The notes below the pieces were generated by a model, which saw only the letters and a list, made by a program, of their open reading frames with translations, searched no databases and was not told where the DNA came from. Both the position numbers and the translations under genes were made by a program. 64,000 bases of DNA from Paraphysomonas bandaiensis (Eukaryota > Chrysophyceae), in assembly GCA_965644295.1 (NCBI GenBank), contig CBFFRP010000080.1, positions 186,001 to 250,000 on the forward strand, in the 5' to 3' direction. Below, one piece after another: positions 10,296-25,200 of this stretch (position 1 is the stretch's first letter; each line of letters starts with the position of its first letter).

Positions 10296-13200
10296 TATTT
10301 ATATGGCAGCACACTATCTGGCGATTCCGCAGTTGTAATCGATTCTGCCAGCCCGAGAAGATCGATTATATGCCCAGTTATTTCCCGAAGCGTTGGATAA
10401 TTAAATACCAATGTTGGTAAAACACGAACACCGAATTCAGATGCCAGTGTGCTGGCTAACTCTGTCATTGCTAAAGAGTCCAGTCCCATATCCATCACTT
10501 GGTCATCTTCTGATACGCCAGTCATTTCCAACAAAGATTCAACAACACTGCGAACAACTCGAACCACTTCTTCTTTCGACCAACCTTTGTTCACCTCCTT
10601 CGTTATAGTTTTGGAAATACTACTACGTAGAGAAACTACTCGACTATTAGAACGGCTGACGCTCTTAAACTGCGCTGATATACTTCGTGACATCCACGCA
10701 TCAGCTCCACGAGGGAGAACAGTAATCACACCATTTTTTTGACATGCACCTATCATCGTGTCTAATATCCTAGACGCAGATGATGAGTCTATGCTCATGC
10801 CTGCATCCATTCCTCCCACAGCTGCAGCCATGCCAATACCAGTAATTGCAGGCCATTGAATGCCGATACCACAAAGTCCCCTATCAACACGATACTCAAT
10901 AAGTTCATCAAGAAAGCTATTAGCTGCGCCATATGCTGATTGGCCAATATTACCGATGGCTGATGCAATAGATGAATACACAACAAAGAGCGAAAGCGAA
11001 TCATCCAACGTGTGCTTGTGTAACAACCACGCACTGTGAGCTTTAGATGCCCATACATCAGCACAACCAGATGCTGCACCACCCCCACGAATCAACGCAT
11101 CACGAAGCACTCCTGCTGCATGAATAATACCCCGAATACCCCCACCCATCTCACGGACCTCCCGTAACATATCCACAACAGATGACTCGTCAGATACGTC
11201 ACAACACATCACATGAACCTCACTGCCAGAGGACTTTTGAAGCCACTCCAATTCCGACTCAAGACCTTGGCCAGTGTATGACACCTTACCAGACCGAGAC
11301 AAAAGCACCAATCTTGACGCACCATGACCAGCTAGTATTCTTGCAGTCAAAAGCCCAAGTCCACCCAATCCACCGGTTATAATAAATGTCCCTCCTGCCA
11401 CATCGTCTACATCGTACATTTCTCTACGGCACAACTCCAGCGGCTCGTATCGCTTCACCGAGCGCACACCGTCCCGATACTTCACATCTATTTCACTTTG
11501 GAAATGCAAAAGTTCGGTCCGAACCGCTGAATGTGCACTACATATATCCGTATCAACAAGTTCGATATCCACTGTAGGGTACTCCAATTGAGCGCATCTC
11601 ATTGCTCCAGCTAAAGAACGAAGAGTAATATCCCTCTCATCAGATGAATCCACCGCTACTACCATTAATCGAGTTGCTAGGCCACAGCAAATATCAAGCA
11701 ACGACAATATGGTCGCTACTACTTCACCTCCATCAACGCACCCGTGATGTTTCGATACACTATTGAGACATAAAATCACCAAGTCATATTCTTTCAACTG
11801 TATAGACTGGTCTAGTGGCTTTTCGTTGTTATTTAAATCATACAGCTCGATGTGAGAGGGAAAATCGGGGAGAGCATCGTCACCAACTAAAGAATCATAT
11901 GACGTACTGTCGCCAACAACAAGACATGACGACATTGAGTTGGTACATCGCCCAGGATCAGTGCTACTTACTATCCAATGAGATGAAAGTTGGGAATAAG
12001 GCGTTGAGACATCGACATCAGTATTGTGCACACTGCGGGAATATAGTCCTTCCAAATAAAGAACTGCATGGCCTGAGGCAGAGAAAAGTGTAATATTAAA
12101 CACCGACATGTCTGCCGTGCATTCTCGCACTTCCACAACGACTTCACACCAATCTGATAACCAAATATGCAACAATTTATCATGCCTAAACCAAATGTGA
12201 TCTATAGCGTACGGGATTTGAGCACCATGAATATTGTTACAAAATGCATACGCCGCTGATGTTTGTAAAGCAGCGTCCAAAAGTGGAGGAGGAAGTACGT
12301 AATTCTTACTCATACCGATATCTCCAGTCGATATGCGCGACAAGACATATTTCATAGATGAATCACATCGAACTGCAGTCGCTAATCGAAACTTCGGGCC
12401 ATAAAATAAGCCATTGTCCGAAAACCGGGAATACAATGCTCCGACGTCAACTTCATCAGTACACAAAGAACGTATCGTTTCCAGACGTTTCTCCATCATA
12501 TGCCAATCAGGAGACAACTCGTCATTTACAAGTGACACTGAACAACGGGCATTCGACACCCTTGAATCACTTTGGTTACTGAACCATTCTAACTGGTTTC
12601 CGTCCGATACACACCACATACGTGTAGCAGCACTGTTTAAATCACTTCTCGTTACATTAGTTACCACTATTGGTCGGGTAATGGTAAGTGCTTCTAAATG
12701 GAGTGCAGATGTTAAATGAAGAGTACTGGTCTCCCTGATAACTGCAGCAATAGCCATGTCTATCATTCCAGCGCCTGGAAAAACTATGTCATTATGTAGG
12801 ACATGATCACGAAGCCATTCCTCTAATATTCCCACATGAAGATAGGAGTTGAAAGTAATGGTATTGGTCATTTCATTCAGTGACTGAAACTGAAAGAGAC
12901 GGTGAAAACTCTTGCGCATTTTGTAAAGTTTAATATTCGTCTGTCTAGTCGATATAACAGATGAAACTGCTTGTTTCAGAGTTGAATATCTCTCTACTTC
13001 AGTGCCAGAAAAAAAACTTAAAGTAGATGATTCGATTGTCGTCGTAGCAGCAATACGCTCACCGAGCCGCGATAAAGTTTTGTCTGCTCCCATCTCAACA
13101 AACACACAGTCACCATCACGACTCTCTCCAGTAAAACATACCTCCACTGCTGACTCATACAACACTGGCTGCAATATATGCTTCAACCAATATGACGATG

Positions 13201-16200
13201 ATATCAACTCCTCGTCAGCATAATGTCCCGTTACAGTAGACGCAAACTTAACCGTCGGAAGGTTAAACTGTACTAATAACAACTCCTTCTCATAAGCAGA
13301 AATAATATCTGTCATCAACGGAGAGTGAAATGCCCTCGATACCTTCAACTGACGATGGCTCATATTCATCAAACCAGTGCTGTTCAACACTTTCTGAACT
13401 CCATCCACAGACCCGGATACTACCACACTACGAGGTCCATTCACTGCAGCCACAGACACTTCGTTCGTCAAACCTGAATCAGAGATTGCGCTGATTACCT
13501 CATCAGCTGTTGCTCGGACGGCATACATGCAACCCACACACCCATCACTCTCCTGCATCAAGCGACCACGTATACACACCAGTCGCAAACTATCCTCCAA
13601 TGACAAAACTCCGCTGACAATAGCAGCTGCATACTCTCCTAGACTGTGACCCATCACTGCAGCTGGGCGAATACCCCGTGACAACCATACCTGACTTAGA
13701 CAATACTCAAGAGCCACTAGTATAGGCTGAGAGTACGCAGTCTCCGAAAGGTACTCCGCTGCACTAACCTCAGTCAATCCGCCACAGATTCCAGGATACA
13801 ATAACTCAGATGCACCTACACCCAAATGGGATCGGAGAATATCATCACACCGACTCATAGCGTCACGAAATGTGGACTCCGATTCATACATATCGCGCAA
13901 TACGCCAACACTGAGAGTCCCCTGTCCAGCAAACTGCCACACCATACCCGCTATACATGTCTCTGATGTCGTATCTGATGCGAATTGGCTGCTAGAAATT
14001 ATACCAGGCGATCGGGAGTGAGAGACAGGAGCTTCCTCCAATATCACATGAGATATTGTGCCGCTATAACCAAATGAACTCACTCCAGCTAACAAAGGAC
14101 GATCCCCGTGTCGAACCAAGGGTGTAGGTTCCGTGGGAAACGAAATTGGACTGCCTGACACAGACGCTGCCACCTTCGAGTTCAGCTCACGCAGCTGGGC
14201 ATTTGGAGGAGCTTGCTTATAATGAAGTGCCAATATCGCCGATAATATACCTCCTATACCTGCTGCTGCCTCCATGTGACCGATATTCGCCTTCACACCA
14301 GAAACATACAATGTATTCTCTTCACTCCGCCCATGACCATATACCGATGACAAAGCCTCCGTCTCAATAGGATCACCTAGTTTCGTCCCAGTCCCGTGAG
14401 CCTCAATAAGAGATACATCACCAGCATCCACACCAGCATCTGATAATGCCGCACGAAGAAGCTGCTCCTGGGCAAGACCATTGGGGGCTGTCAAACTAGC
14501 ACTCTTACCGTCCTGCATCACTGCTGACCCTCGTACAACTGCATATATACCATCATTATCTCGTTCTGCATCACTCAATCGTTTCAACACTAAGGCACCA
14601 CATCCCTCAGCTCTGCAGTATCCGTTGGCGGATTCATCAAAGGTGTGGCACTTTCCATCTGGTGATGTCATACGGGCAAGGGCGGCTGATATCGATGATG
14701 TTGCACTTAAAAGATTGGCACCAGCCACGATTGCTACTGTACACTCATTAGAATTCAATGATCGGATTGCTAAATGCAAGCCCACAACGGTTGAAGAGCA
14801 GGCCGTATCAACTGTGCAACATGGACCTTGGAATCCAAACACGTACGACAAACGTCCGGAACAGACTGAGAGAGTATTGGATGAGGCATCATACACGGAA
14901 GATGGAAACCGGCATTGCAAACCTTCGACTGTAGTACCATATCCATCAGTTGAACCCATCATACCAACAAAAACTCCTATATTTTCACCTTTCAGTTCTG
15001 AGATATCGTAGCCAGCATCTCGCAGTGCTTCGTGAGTACACTCCAAAAGCAATCGTTGGCTCGGATCCATACAAGATGCCTCTGCATCAGAAATGCCAAA
15101 CAGTGACGCATCGAAACTCTCCAGGACATCATCAGACAAGAAGCCACCATATCGCGTACGCTCTAAAATGCTTGGGTCATTCCAGGAACTATGAGCCACC
15201 AATGAATCTACATCCCACCGATCCAGTGAAACAGTGCTTGTCATATCACGGCCCTCACATAACATACTCCACATTGATTCCAAATTATTAACATTACCAG
15301 GAAGACGGCAACTTACTCCAACGATGGCAACATTGCCACTCCCATTGTATTTATATGGCAGCACACTATCTGGCGATTCCGCAGTTGTAATCGATTCTGC
15401 CAGCCCGAGAAGATCGATTATATGCCCAGTTATTTCCCGAAGCGTTGGATAATTAAATACCAATGTTGGTAAAACACGAACACCGAATTCAGATGCCAGT
15501 GTGCTGGCTAACTCTGTCATTGCTAAAGAGTCCAGTCCCATATCCATCACTTGGTCATCTTCTGATACGCCAGTCATTTCCAACAAAGATTCAACAACAC
15601 TGCGAACAACTCGAACCACTTCTTCTTTCGACCAACCTTTGTTCACCTCCTTCGTTATAGTTTTGGAAATACTACTACGTAGAGAAACTACTCGACTATT
15701 AGAACGGCTGACGCTCTTAAACTGCGCTGATATACTTCGTGACATCCACGCATCAGCTCCACGAGGGAGAACAGTAATCACACCATTTTTTTGACATGCA
15801 CCTATCATCGTGTCTAATATCCTAGACGCAGATGATGGGTCTATGCTCATGCCTGCATCCATTCCTCCCACAGCTGCAGCCATGCCAATACCAGTAATTG
15901 CAGGCCATTGAATGCCGATACCACAAAGTCCCCTATCAACACGATACTCAATAAGTTCATCAAGAAAGCTATTAGCTGCGCCATATGCTGATTGGCCAAT
16001 ATTACCGATGGCTGATGCAATAGATGAATACACAACAAAGAGCGAAAGCGAATCATCCAACGTGTGCTTGTGTAACAACCACGCACTGTGAGCTTTAGAT
16101 GCCCATACATCAGCACAACCAGATGCTGCACCACCCCCACGAATCAACGCATCACGAAGCACTCCTGCTGCATGAATAATACCCCGAATACCCCCACCCA

Positions 16201-19200
16201 TCTCACGGACCTCCCGTAACATATCCACAACAGAAGACTCGTCAGATACGTCACAACACATCACATGAACCTCACTGCCAGAGGACTTTTGAAGCCACTC
16301 CAATTCCGACTCAAGACCTTGGCCAGTGTATGACACCTTACCAGACCGAGACAAAAGCACCAATCTTGACGCACCATGACCAGCTAGTATTCTTGCAGTC
16401 AAAAGCCCAAGTCCACCCAATCCACCGGTTATAATAAATGTCCCTCCTGCCACATCGTCTACATCGTACATTTCTCTACGGCACAACTCCAGCGGCTCGT
16501 ATCGCTTCACCGAGCGCACACCGTCCCGATACTTCACATCTATTTCACTTTGGAAATGCAAAAGTTCGGTCCGAACCGCTGAATGTGCACTACATATATC
16601 CGTATCAACAAGTTCGATATCCACTGTAGGGTACTCCAATTGAGCACATCTCATTGCTCCAGCTAAAGAACGAAGAGTAATATCCCTCTCATCAGATGAA
16701 TCCACCGCTACTACCATTAATCGAGTTGTTAGGCCACAGCAAATATCAAGCAACGACAATATGGTCGCTACTACTTCACCTCCATCAACGCACCCGTGAT
16801 GTTTCGATACACTATTGAGACATAAAATCACCAAGTCATATTCTTTCAACTGTATAGACTGGTCTAGTGGCTTTTCGTTGTTATTTAAATCATACAGCTC
16901 GATGTGAGAGGGAAAATCGGGGAGAGCATCGTCACCAACTAAAGAATCATATGACGTACTGTCGCCAACAACAAGACATGACGACATTGAGTTGGTACAT
17001 CGCCCAGGATCAGTGCTACTTACTATCCAATGAGATGAAAGTTGGGAATAAGGCGTTGAGACATCGACATCAGTATTGTGCACACTGCGGGAATATAGTC
17101 CTTCCAAATAAAGAACTGCATGGCCTGAGGCAGAGAAAAGTGTAATATTAAACACCGACATGTCTGCCGTGCATTCTCGCACTTCCACAACGACTTCACA
17201 CCAATCTGATAACCAAATATGCAACAATTTATCATGCCTAAACCAAATGTGATCTATAGCGTACGGGATTTGAGCACCATGAATATTGTTACAAAATGCA
17301 TACGCCGCTGATGTTTGTAAAGCAGCGTCCAAAAGTGGAGGAGGAAGTACGTAATTCTTACTCATACCGATATCTCCAGTCGATATGCGCGACAAGACAT
17401 ATTTCATAGATGAATCACATCGAACTGCAGTCGCTAATCGAAACTTCGGGCCATAAAATAAGCCATTGTCCGAAAACCGGGAATACAATGCTCCGACGTC
17501 AACTTCATCAGTACACAAAGAACGTATCGTTTCCAGACGTTTCTCCATCATATGCCAATCAGGAGACAACTCGTCATTTACAAGTGACACTGAACAACGG
17601 GCATTCGACACCCTTGAATCACTTTGGTTACTGAACCATTCTAACTGGTTTCCGTCCGATACACACCACATACGTGTAGCAGCACTGTTTAAATCACTTC
17701 TCGTTACATTTGTTACCACTATTGGTCGGGTAATGGTAAGTGCTTCTAAATGGAGTGCAGATGTTAAATGAAGAGTACTGGTCTCCCTGATAACTGCAGC
17801 AATAGCCATGTCTATCATTCCAGCGCCTGGAAAAACTATGTCATTATGTAGGACATGATCACGAAGCCATTCCTCTAATATTCCCACATGAAGATAGGAG
17901 TTATATATGATATGATCACGTATTGAATCATTTTCTTCTAAGCACAATAAGCGATGAAAACGAAATCGTTTTGAAACTGTGAAGTTTTTGTTCAAATCTT
18001 GTTGGACAAAATCTGAGATACCACGATTACGAGAAATTGGTGCTTCCTCCAATATCACATGAGATATTGTACCACTGAAACCAAATGAACTCACTCCAGC
18101 TAACAAAGGACGATCCCCATGTCGAACCAATGGTGTAGGTTCCGTGGGAAACGAAATTGGACTGCCTGACACAGACGCTGCCACCTTCGAGTTCAGCTCA
18201 CGCAGCTGGGCATTTGGAGGAGCTTGCTTATAATGAAGTGCCAATATCGCCGATAATATACCTCCTATACCTGCTGCTGCCTCCATGTGACCGATATTCG
18301 CCTTCACACCAGAAACATACAATGTATTCTCTTCACTCCGCCCATGACCATATACCGACGATAAAGCCTCCGTCTCAATAGGATCACCTAGTTTCGTCCC
18401 AGTCCCGTGAGCCTCAATAAGAGATACATCACCAGCATCCACACCAGCATCTGATAATGCCGCACGAAGAAGCTGCTCCTGGGCAAGACCATTGGGGGCT
18501 GTCAAACTAGCACTCTTACCGTCCTGCATCACTGCTGACCCTCGTACAACTGCATATATACCATCATTATCTCGTTCTGCATCACTCAATCGTTTCAACA
18601 CTAAGGCACCACATCCCTCAGCTCTGCAGTATCCGTTGGCGGATTCATCAAAGGTGTGGCACTTGCCATCCGGTGATGTCATGCCGGCAACTGCACAAGA
18701 AACCCCCAAGTCAGATGTCAATACGCATACTGCAGAAACCACAGCAATATCACATTCATTGTGTTCCAAGCAACGAGATGCGGTATGCAAGGCTACCAGT
18801 GATGAAGAGCACGCAGTGTCTATTGAGCAGCATGGGCCTTGGAAACCAAACACATAAGATATTCGGCCAGCAGCGACGGAGAGTGACCTTCGAGTTACAT
18901 CGTAAACGGAAAAGTCAGAATGGTTCCTGCTATTTACAGAGCAGCTATTTTCCATTATTATATCTCCCATAATTCCTATGAACACCCCAACCCTCTTGCC
19001 TTTTAATTCAACGATATCGTAGCCAGCATCAACAAGCGATTCGTAAGTACATTCCAACAATAGGCGCTGACTAGGATCCATACGAGATGCCTCAGCCTCC
19101 GATATTCCAAACAAAGAAGGATTGAAACCTTCTAAAACTTCATCAGACATAAATCCACCGTAACGAACACGATTTAATACACTTGGATCTGTCAATTTGC

Positions 19201-22200
19201 TGTTTGCTATAAGAAAATCCGTATCCCATCGACTAACAGACACCGTGCTAGTCGCATCACGACGCTCACTCAACATATTCCACAGTGAGTTAAGATCTCT
19301 CACGTCACCAGGTAGGCGACAACTCACTCCTACAATGGACATCTTATGATTTGAGTCAGTCTCTTGTAAAGTTGAAGGCGCCTGTATATCCAAACTTGCT
19401 GACAGCCCGAGCTGCTCAAGAACATAAGTAGTTATATCTCCAAGCGTCGGATACTTAAAAACAAGCGTGGGTAGAACGCGAATTCCAAACTCATTCGACA
19501 GTTTGCTGGCTAATTCTGTAACAGCTAGTGAATCAAGGCCTAAGTCCATTACCTGAACACCTTCAGACACACCAGACACTCCTAACAACGACTCCAGAAT
19601 ACTTCGAACCATCAATACTACATCATCTGGCGACCGGTTTATACGCGTTGAATTTGATGTTGTCTTATTTATTAAACTCTTGGAAGAAATATTCTCTCCA
19701 AAAGACACAAGTGAATTAATGTCCTCAAATTGTTGTCTTATTCTATTAGACATCCATCGCCCCATGCCACGAGGAGCAACAGTAACAACGCCACCCGCTC
19801 GATTCGGATCCAAAAGAAAATAACGCAAAACCTGCTCCACACATTTCGGATCAGCACTTAACCCATAGCCATCTATACCTGCAGCTGCAGCCATGCCAAT
19901 ACCAGTAATTGCAGGCCATTGAATGCCGATACCACAAAGTCCCCTATCAACACGATACTCAATAAGTTCATCAAGAAAGCTATTAGCTGCGCCATATGCT
20001 GATTGGCCAATATTACCGATGGCTGATGCAATAGATGAATACACAACAAAGAGCGAAAGCGAATCATCCAACGTGTGCTTGTGTAACAACCACGCACTGT
20101 GAGCTTTAGATGCCCATACATCAGCACAACCAGATGCTGCACCACCCCCACGAATCAACGCATCACGAAGCACTCCTGCTGCATGAATAATACCCCGAAT
20201 ACCCCCACCCATCTCACGGACCTCCCGTAACATATCCACAACAGATGACTCGTCAGATACGTCACAACACATCACATGAACCTCACTGCCAGAGGACTTT
20301 TGAAGCCACTCCAATTCCGACTCAAGACCTTGGCCAGTGTATGACACCTTACCAGACCGAGACAAAAGCACCAATCTTGACGCACCATGACCAGCTAGTA
20401 TTCTTGCAGTCAAAAGCCCAAGTCCACCCAATCCACCGGTTATAATAAATGTCCCTCCTGCCACATCGTCTACATCGTACATTTCTCTACGGCACAACTC
20501 CAGCGGCTCGTATCGCTTCACCGAGCGCACACCGTCCCGATACTTCACATCTATTTCACTTTGGAAATGCAAAAGTTCGGTCCGAACCGCTGAATGTGCA
20601 CTACATATATCCGTATCAACAAGTTCGATATCCACTGTAGGGTACTCCAATTGAGCACATCTCATTGCTCCAGCTAAAGAACGAAGAGTAATATCCCTCT
20701 CATCAGATGAATCCACCGCTACTACCATTAATCGAGTTGTTAGGCCACAGCAAATATCAAGCAACGACAATATGGTCGCTACTACTTCACCTCCATCAAC
20801 GCACCCGTGATGTTTCGATACACTATTGAGACATAAAATCACCAAGTCATATTCTTTCAACTGTATAGACTGGTCTAGTGGCTTTTCGTTGTTATTTAAA
20901 TCATACAGCTCGATGTGAGAGGGAAAATCGGGGAGAGCATCGTCACCAACTAAAGAATCATATGACGTACTGTCGCCAACAACAAGACATGATGACATTG
21001 AGTTGGTACATCGCCCAGGATCAGTGCTACTTACTATCCAATGAGATGAAAGTTGGGAATAAGGCGTTGAGACATCGACATCAGTATTGTGCACACTGCG
21101 GGAATATAGTCCTTCCAAATAAAGAACTGCATGGCCTGAGGCAGAGAAAAGTGTAATATTAAACACCGACATGTCTGCCGTGCATTCTCGCACTTCCACA
21201 ACGACTTCACACCAATCTGATAACCAAATATGCAACAATTTATCATGCCTAAACCAAATGTGATCTATAGCGTACGGGATTTGAGCACCATGAATATTGT
21301 TACAAAATGCATACGCCGCTGATGTTTGTAAAGCAGCGTCCAAAAGTGGAGGAGGAAGTACGTAATTCTTACTCATACCGATATCTCCAGTCGATATGCG
21401 CGACAAGACATATTTCATAGATGAATCACATCGAACTGCAGTCGCTAATCGAAACTTCGGGCCATAAAATAAGCCATTGTCCGAAAACCGGGAATACAAT
21501 GCTCCGACGTCAACTTCATCAGTACACAAAGAACGTATCGTTTCCAGACGTTTCTCCATCATATGCCAATCAGGAGACAACTCGTCATTTACAAGTGACA
21601 CTGAACAACGGGCATTCGACACCCTTGAATCACTTTGGTTACTGAACCATTCTAACTGGTTTCCGTCCGATACACACCACATACGTGTAGCAGCACTGTT
21701 TAAATCACTTCTCGTTACATTTGTTACCACTATTGGTCGGGTAATGGTAAGTGCTTCTAAATGGAGTGCAGATGTTAAATGAAGAGTACTGGTCTCCCTG
21801 ATAACTGCAGCAATAGCCATGTCTATCATTCCAGCGCCTGGAAAAACTATGTCATTATGTAGGACATGATCACGAAGCCATTCCTCTAATATTCCCACAT
21901 GAAGATAGGAGTTGAAAGTAATGGTATTGGTCATTTCATTCAGTGACTGAAACTGAAAGAGACGGTGAAAACTCTTGCGCATTTTGTAAAGTTTAATATT
22001 CGTCTGTCTAGTCGATATAACAGATGAAACTGCTTGTTTCAGAGTTGAATATCTCTCTACTTCAGTGCCAGAAAAAAAACTTAATGTAGATGATTCGATT
22101 GTCGTCGTAGCAGCAATACGCTCACCGAGCCGCGATAAAGTTTTGTCTGCTCCCATCTCAACAAACACACAGTCACCATCACGACTCTCTCCAGTAAAAC

Positions 22201-25200
22201 ATACCTCCACTGCTGACTCATACAACACTGGCTGCAATATATGCTTCAACCAATATGACGATGATATCAACTCCTCGTCAGCATAATGTCCCGTTACAGT
22301 AGACACAAACTTAACCGTCGGAAGGTTAAACTGTACTAATAACAACTCCTTCTCATAAGCAGAAATAATATCTGTCATCAACGGAGAGTGAAATGCCCTC
22401 GATACCTTCAACTGACGATGGCTCATATTCATCAAACCAGTGCTGTTCAACACTTTCTGAACTCCATCCACAGACCCGGATACTACCACACTACGAGGTC
22501 CATTCACTGCAGCCACAGACACTTCGTTCGTCAAACCTGAATCAGAGATTGCACTGATTACCTCATCAGCTGTTGCTCGGACAGCATACATGCAACCCAC
22601 ACACCCATCACTCTCCTGCATCAAGCGACCACGTATACACACCAGTCGCAAACTATCCTCCAATGACAAAACTCCGCTGACAATAGCAGCTGCATACTCT
22701 CCTAGACTGTGACCCATCACTGCAGCTGGGCGAATACCCCGTGACAACCATACCTGGCTTAGACAATACTCAAGAGCCACTAGTATAGGCTGAGAGTACA
22801 CAGTCTCCGAAAGGTGCTCCGCTGCACTAACCTCAGTCAATCCGCCACAGATTCCAGGATACAATAACTCAGATGCACCTACACCCAAATGGGATCGGAG
22901 AATATCATCACACCGACTCATAGCGTCACGAAATGTGGACTCCGATTCATACATATCGCGCAATACGCCAACACTGAGAGTCCCCTGTCCAGCAAACTGC
23001 CACACCATACCCGCTATACATGTCTCTGATGTCGTATCTGATGCGAATTGGCTGCTAGAAATAATACCAGCTGATCGGGAGTGAGAGACAGGAGCTTCCT
23101 CCAATATCACATGAGATATTGTGCCGCTATAACCAAATGAACTCACTCCAGCTAACAAAGGACGATCCCCATGTCGAACCAATGGTGTAGGTTCCGTGGG
23201 AAACGAAATTGGACTGCCTGACACAGACGCTGCCACCTTCGAGTTCAGCTCACGCAGCTGGGCATTTGGAGGAGCTTGCTTATAATGAAGTGCCAATATC
23301 GCCGATAATATACCTCCTATACCTGCTGCTGCCTCCATGTGACCGATATTCGCCTTCACACCAGAAACATACAATGTATTCTCTTCACTCCGCCCATGAC
23401 CATATACCGACGATAAAGCCTCCGTCTCAATAGGATCACCTAGTTTCGTCCCAGTCCCGTGAGCCTCAATAAGAGATACATCACCAGCATCCACACCAGC
23501 ATCTGATAATGCCGCACGAAGAAGCTGCTCCTGGGCAAGACCATTGGGGGCTGTCAAACTAGCACTCTTACCGTCCTGCATCACTGCTGACCCTCGTACA
23601 ACTGCATATATACCATCATTATCTCGTTCTGCATCACTCAATCGTTTCAACACTAAGGCACCACATCCCTCAGCTCTGCAGTATCCGTTGGCGGATTCAT
23701 CAAAGGTGTGGCACTTGCCATCCGGTGATGTCATGCCGGCAACTGCACAAGAAACCCCCAAGTCAGATGTCAATACGCATACTGCAGAAACCACAGCAAT
23801 ATCACATTCATTGTGTTCCAAGCAACGAGATGCGGTATGCAAGGCTACCAGTGATGAAGAGCACGCAGTGTCTATTGAGCAGCATGGGCCTTGGAAACCA
23901 AACACATAAGATATTCGACCTGCGGCAACAGACAAGGCATTGCTCGTAGCATCGTATGCAGATAGCAACGGAGCCGATGTGGTATCATGGTCACAATTAC
24001 CAGATACGCCGATGAATACCCCAACCCTCTTGCCTTTTAATTCAACGATATCGTAGCCAGCATCAACAAGCGATTCGTAAGTACATTCCAACAATAGGCG
24101 ATGGCGAGGATCCATACGAGATGCCTCAGCCTCCGATATTCCAAACAAAGAAGGATTGAAACCTTCTAAAACTTCATCAGACATAAAACCACCGTAACGA
24201 ACACGATTTAATACACTTGGATCTGTCAATTTGCTGTTTGCTATAAGAAAATCCGTATCCCATCGACTAACAGACACCGTGCTAGTCGCATCACGACGCT
24301 CACTCAACATATTCCACAGTGAGTTAAGATCTCTCACGTCACCAGGTAGGCGACAACTCACTCCTACAATGGACATCTTATGATTTGAGTCAGTCTCTTG
24401 TAAAGTTGAAGGCGCCTGTATATCCAAACTTGCTGACAGCCCGAGCTGCTCAAGAACATAAGTAGTTATATCTCCAAGCGTCGGATACTTAAAAACAAGC
24501 GTGGGTAGAACGCGAATTCCAAACTCATTCGACAGTTTGCTGGCTAATTCTGTAACAGCTAGTGAATCAAGGCCTAAGTCCATTACCTGAACACCTTCAG
24601 ACACACCAGACACTCCTAACAACGACTCCAGAATACTTCGAACCATCAATACTACATCATCTGGCGACCGGTTTATACGCGTTGAATTTGATGTTGTCTT
24701 ATTTATTAAACTCTTGGAAGAAATATTCTCTCCAAAAGACACAAGTGAATTAATGTCCTCAAATTGTTGTCTTATTCTATTAGACATCCATCGCCCCATG
24801 CCACGAGGAGCAACAGTAACAACGCCACCCGCTCGATTCGGATCCAAAAGAAAATAACGCAAAACCTGCTCCACACATTTCGGATCAGCACTTAACCCAT
24901 AGCCATCTATACCTGCAGCTGCAGCCATGCCAATACCAGTAATTGCAGGCCATTGAATGCCGATACCACAAAGTCCCCTATCAACACGATACTCAATAAG
25001 TTCATCAAGAAAGCTATTAGCTGCGCCATATGCTGATTGGCCAATATTACCGATGGCTGATATAATTGATGAATACACAACAAAGAGCGAAAGCGAATCA
25101 TCCAACGTGTGCTTGTGTAACAACCACGCACTGTGAGCTTTAGATGCCCATACATCAGCACAACCAGATGCTGCACCACCCCCACGAATCAACGCATCAC

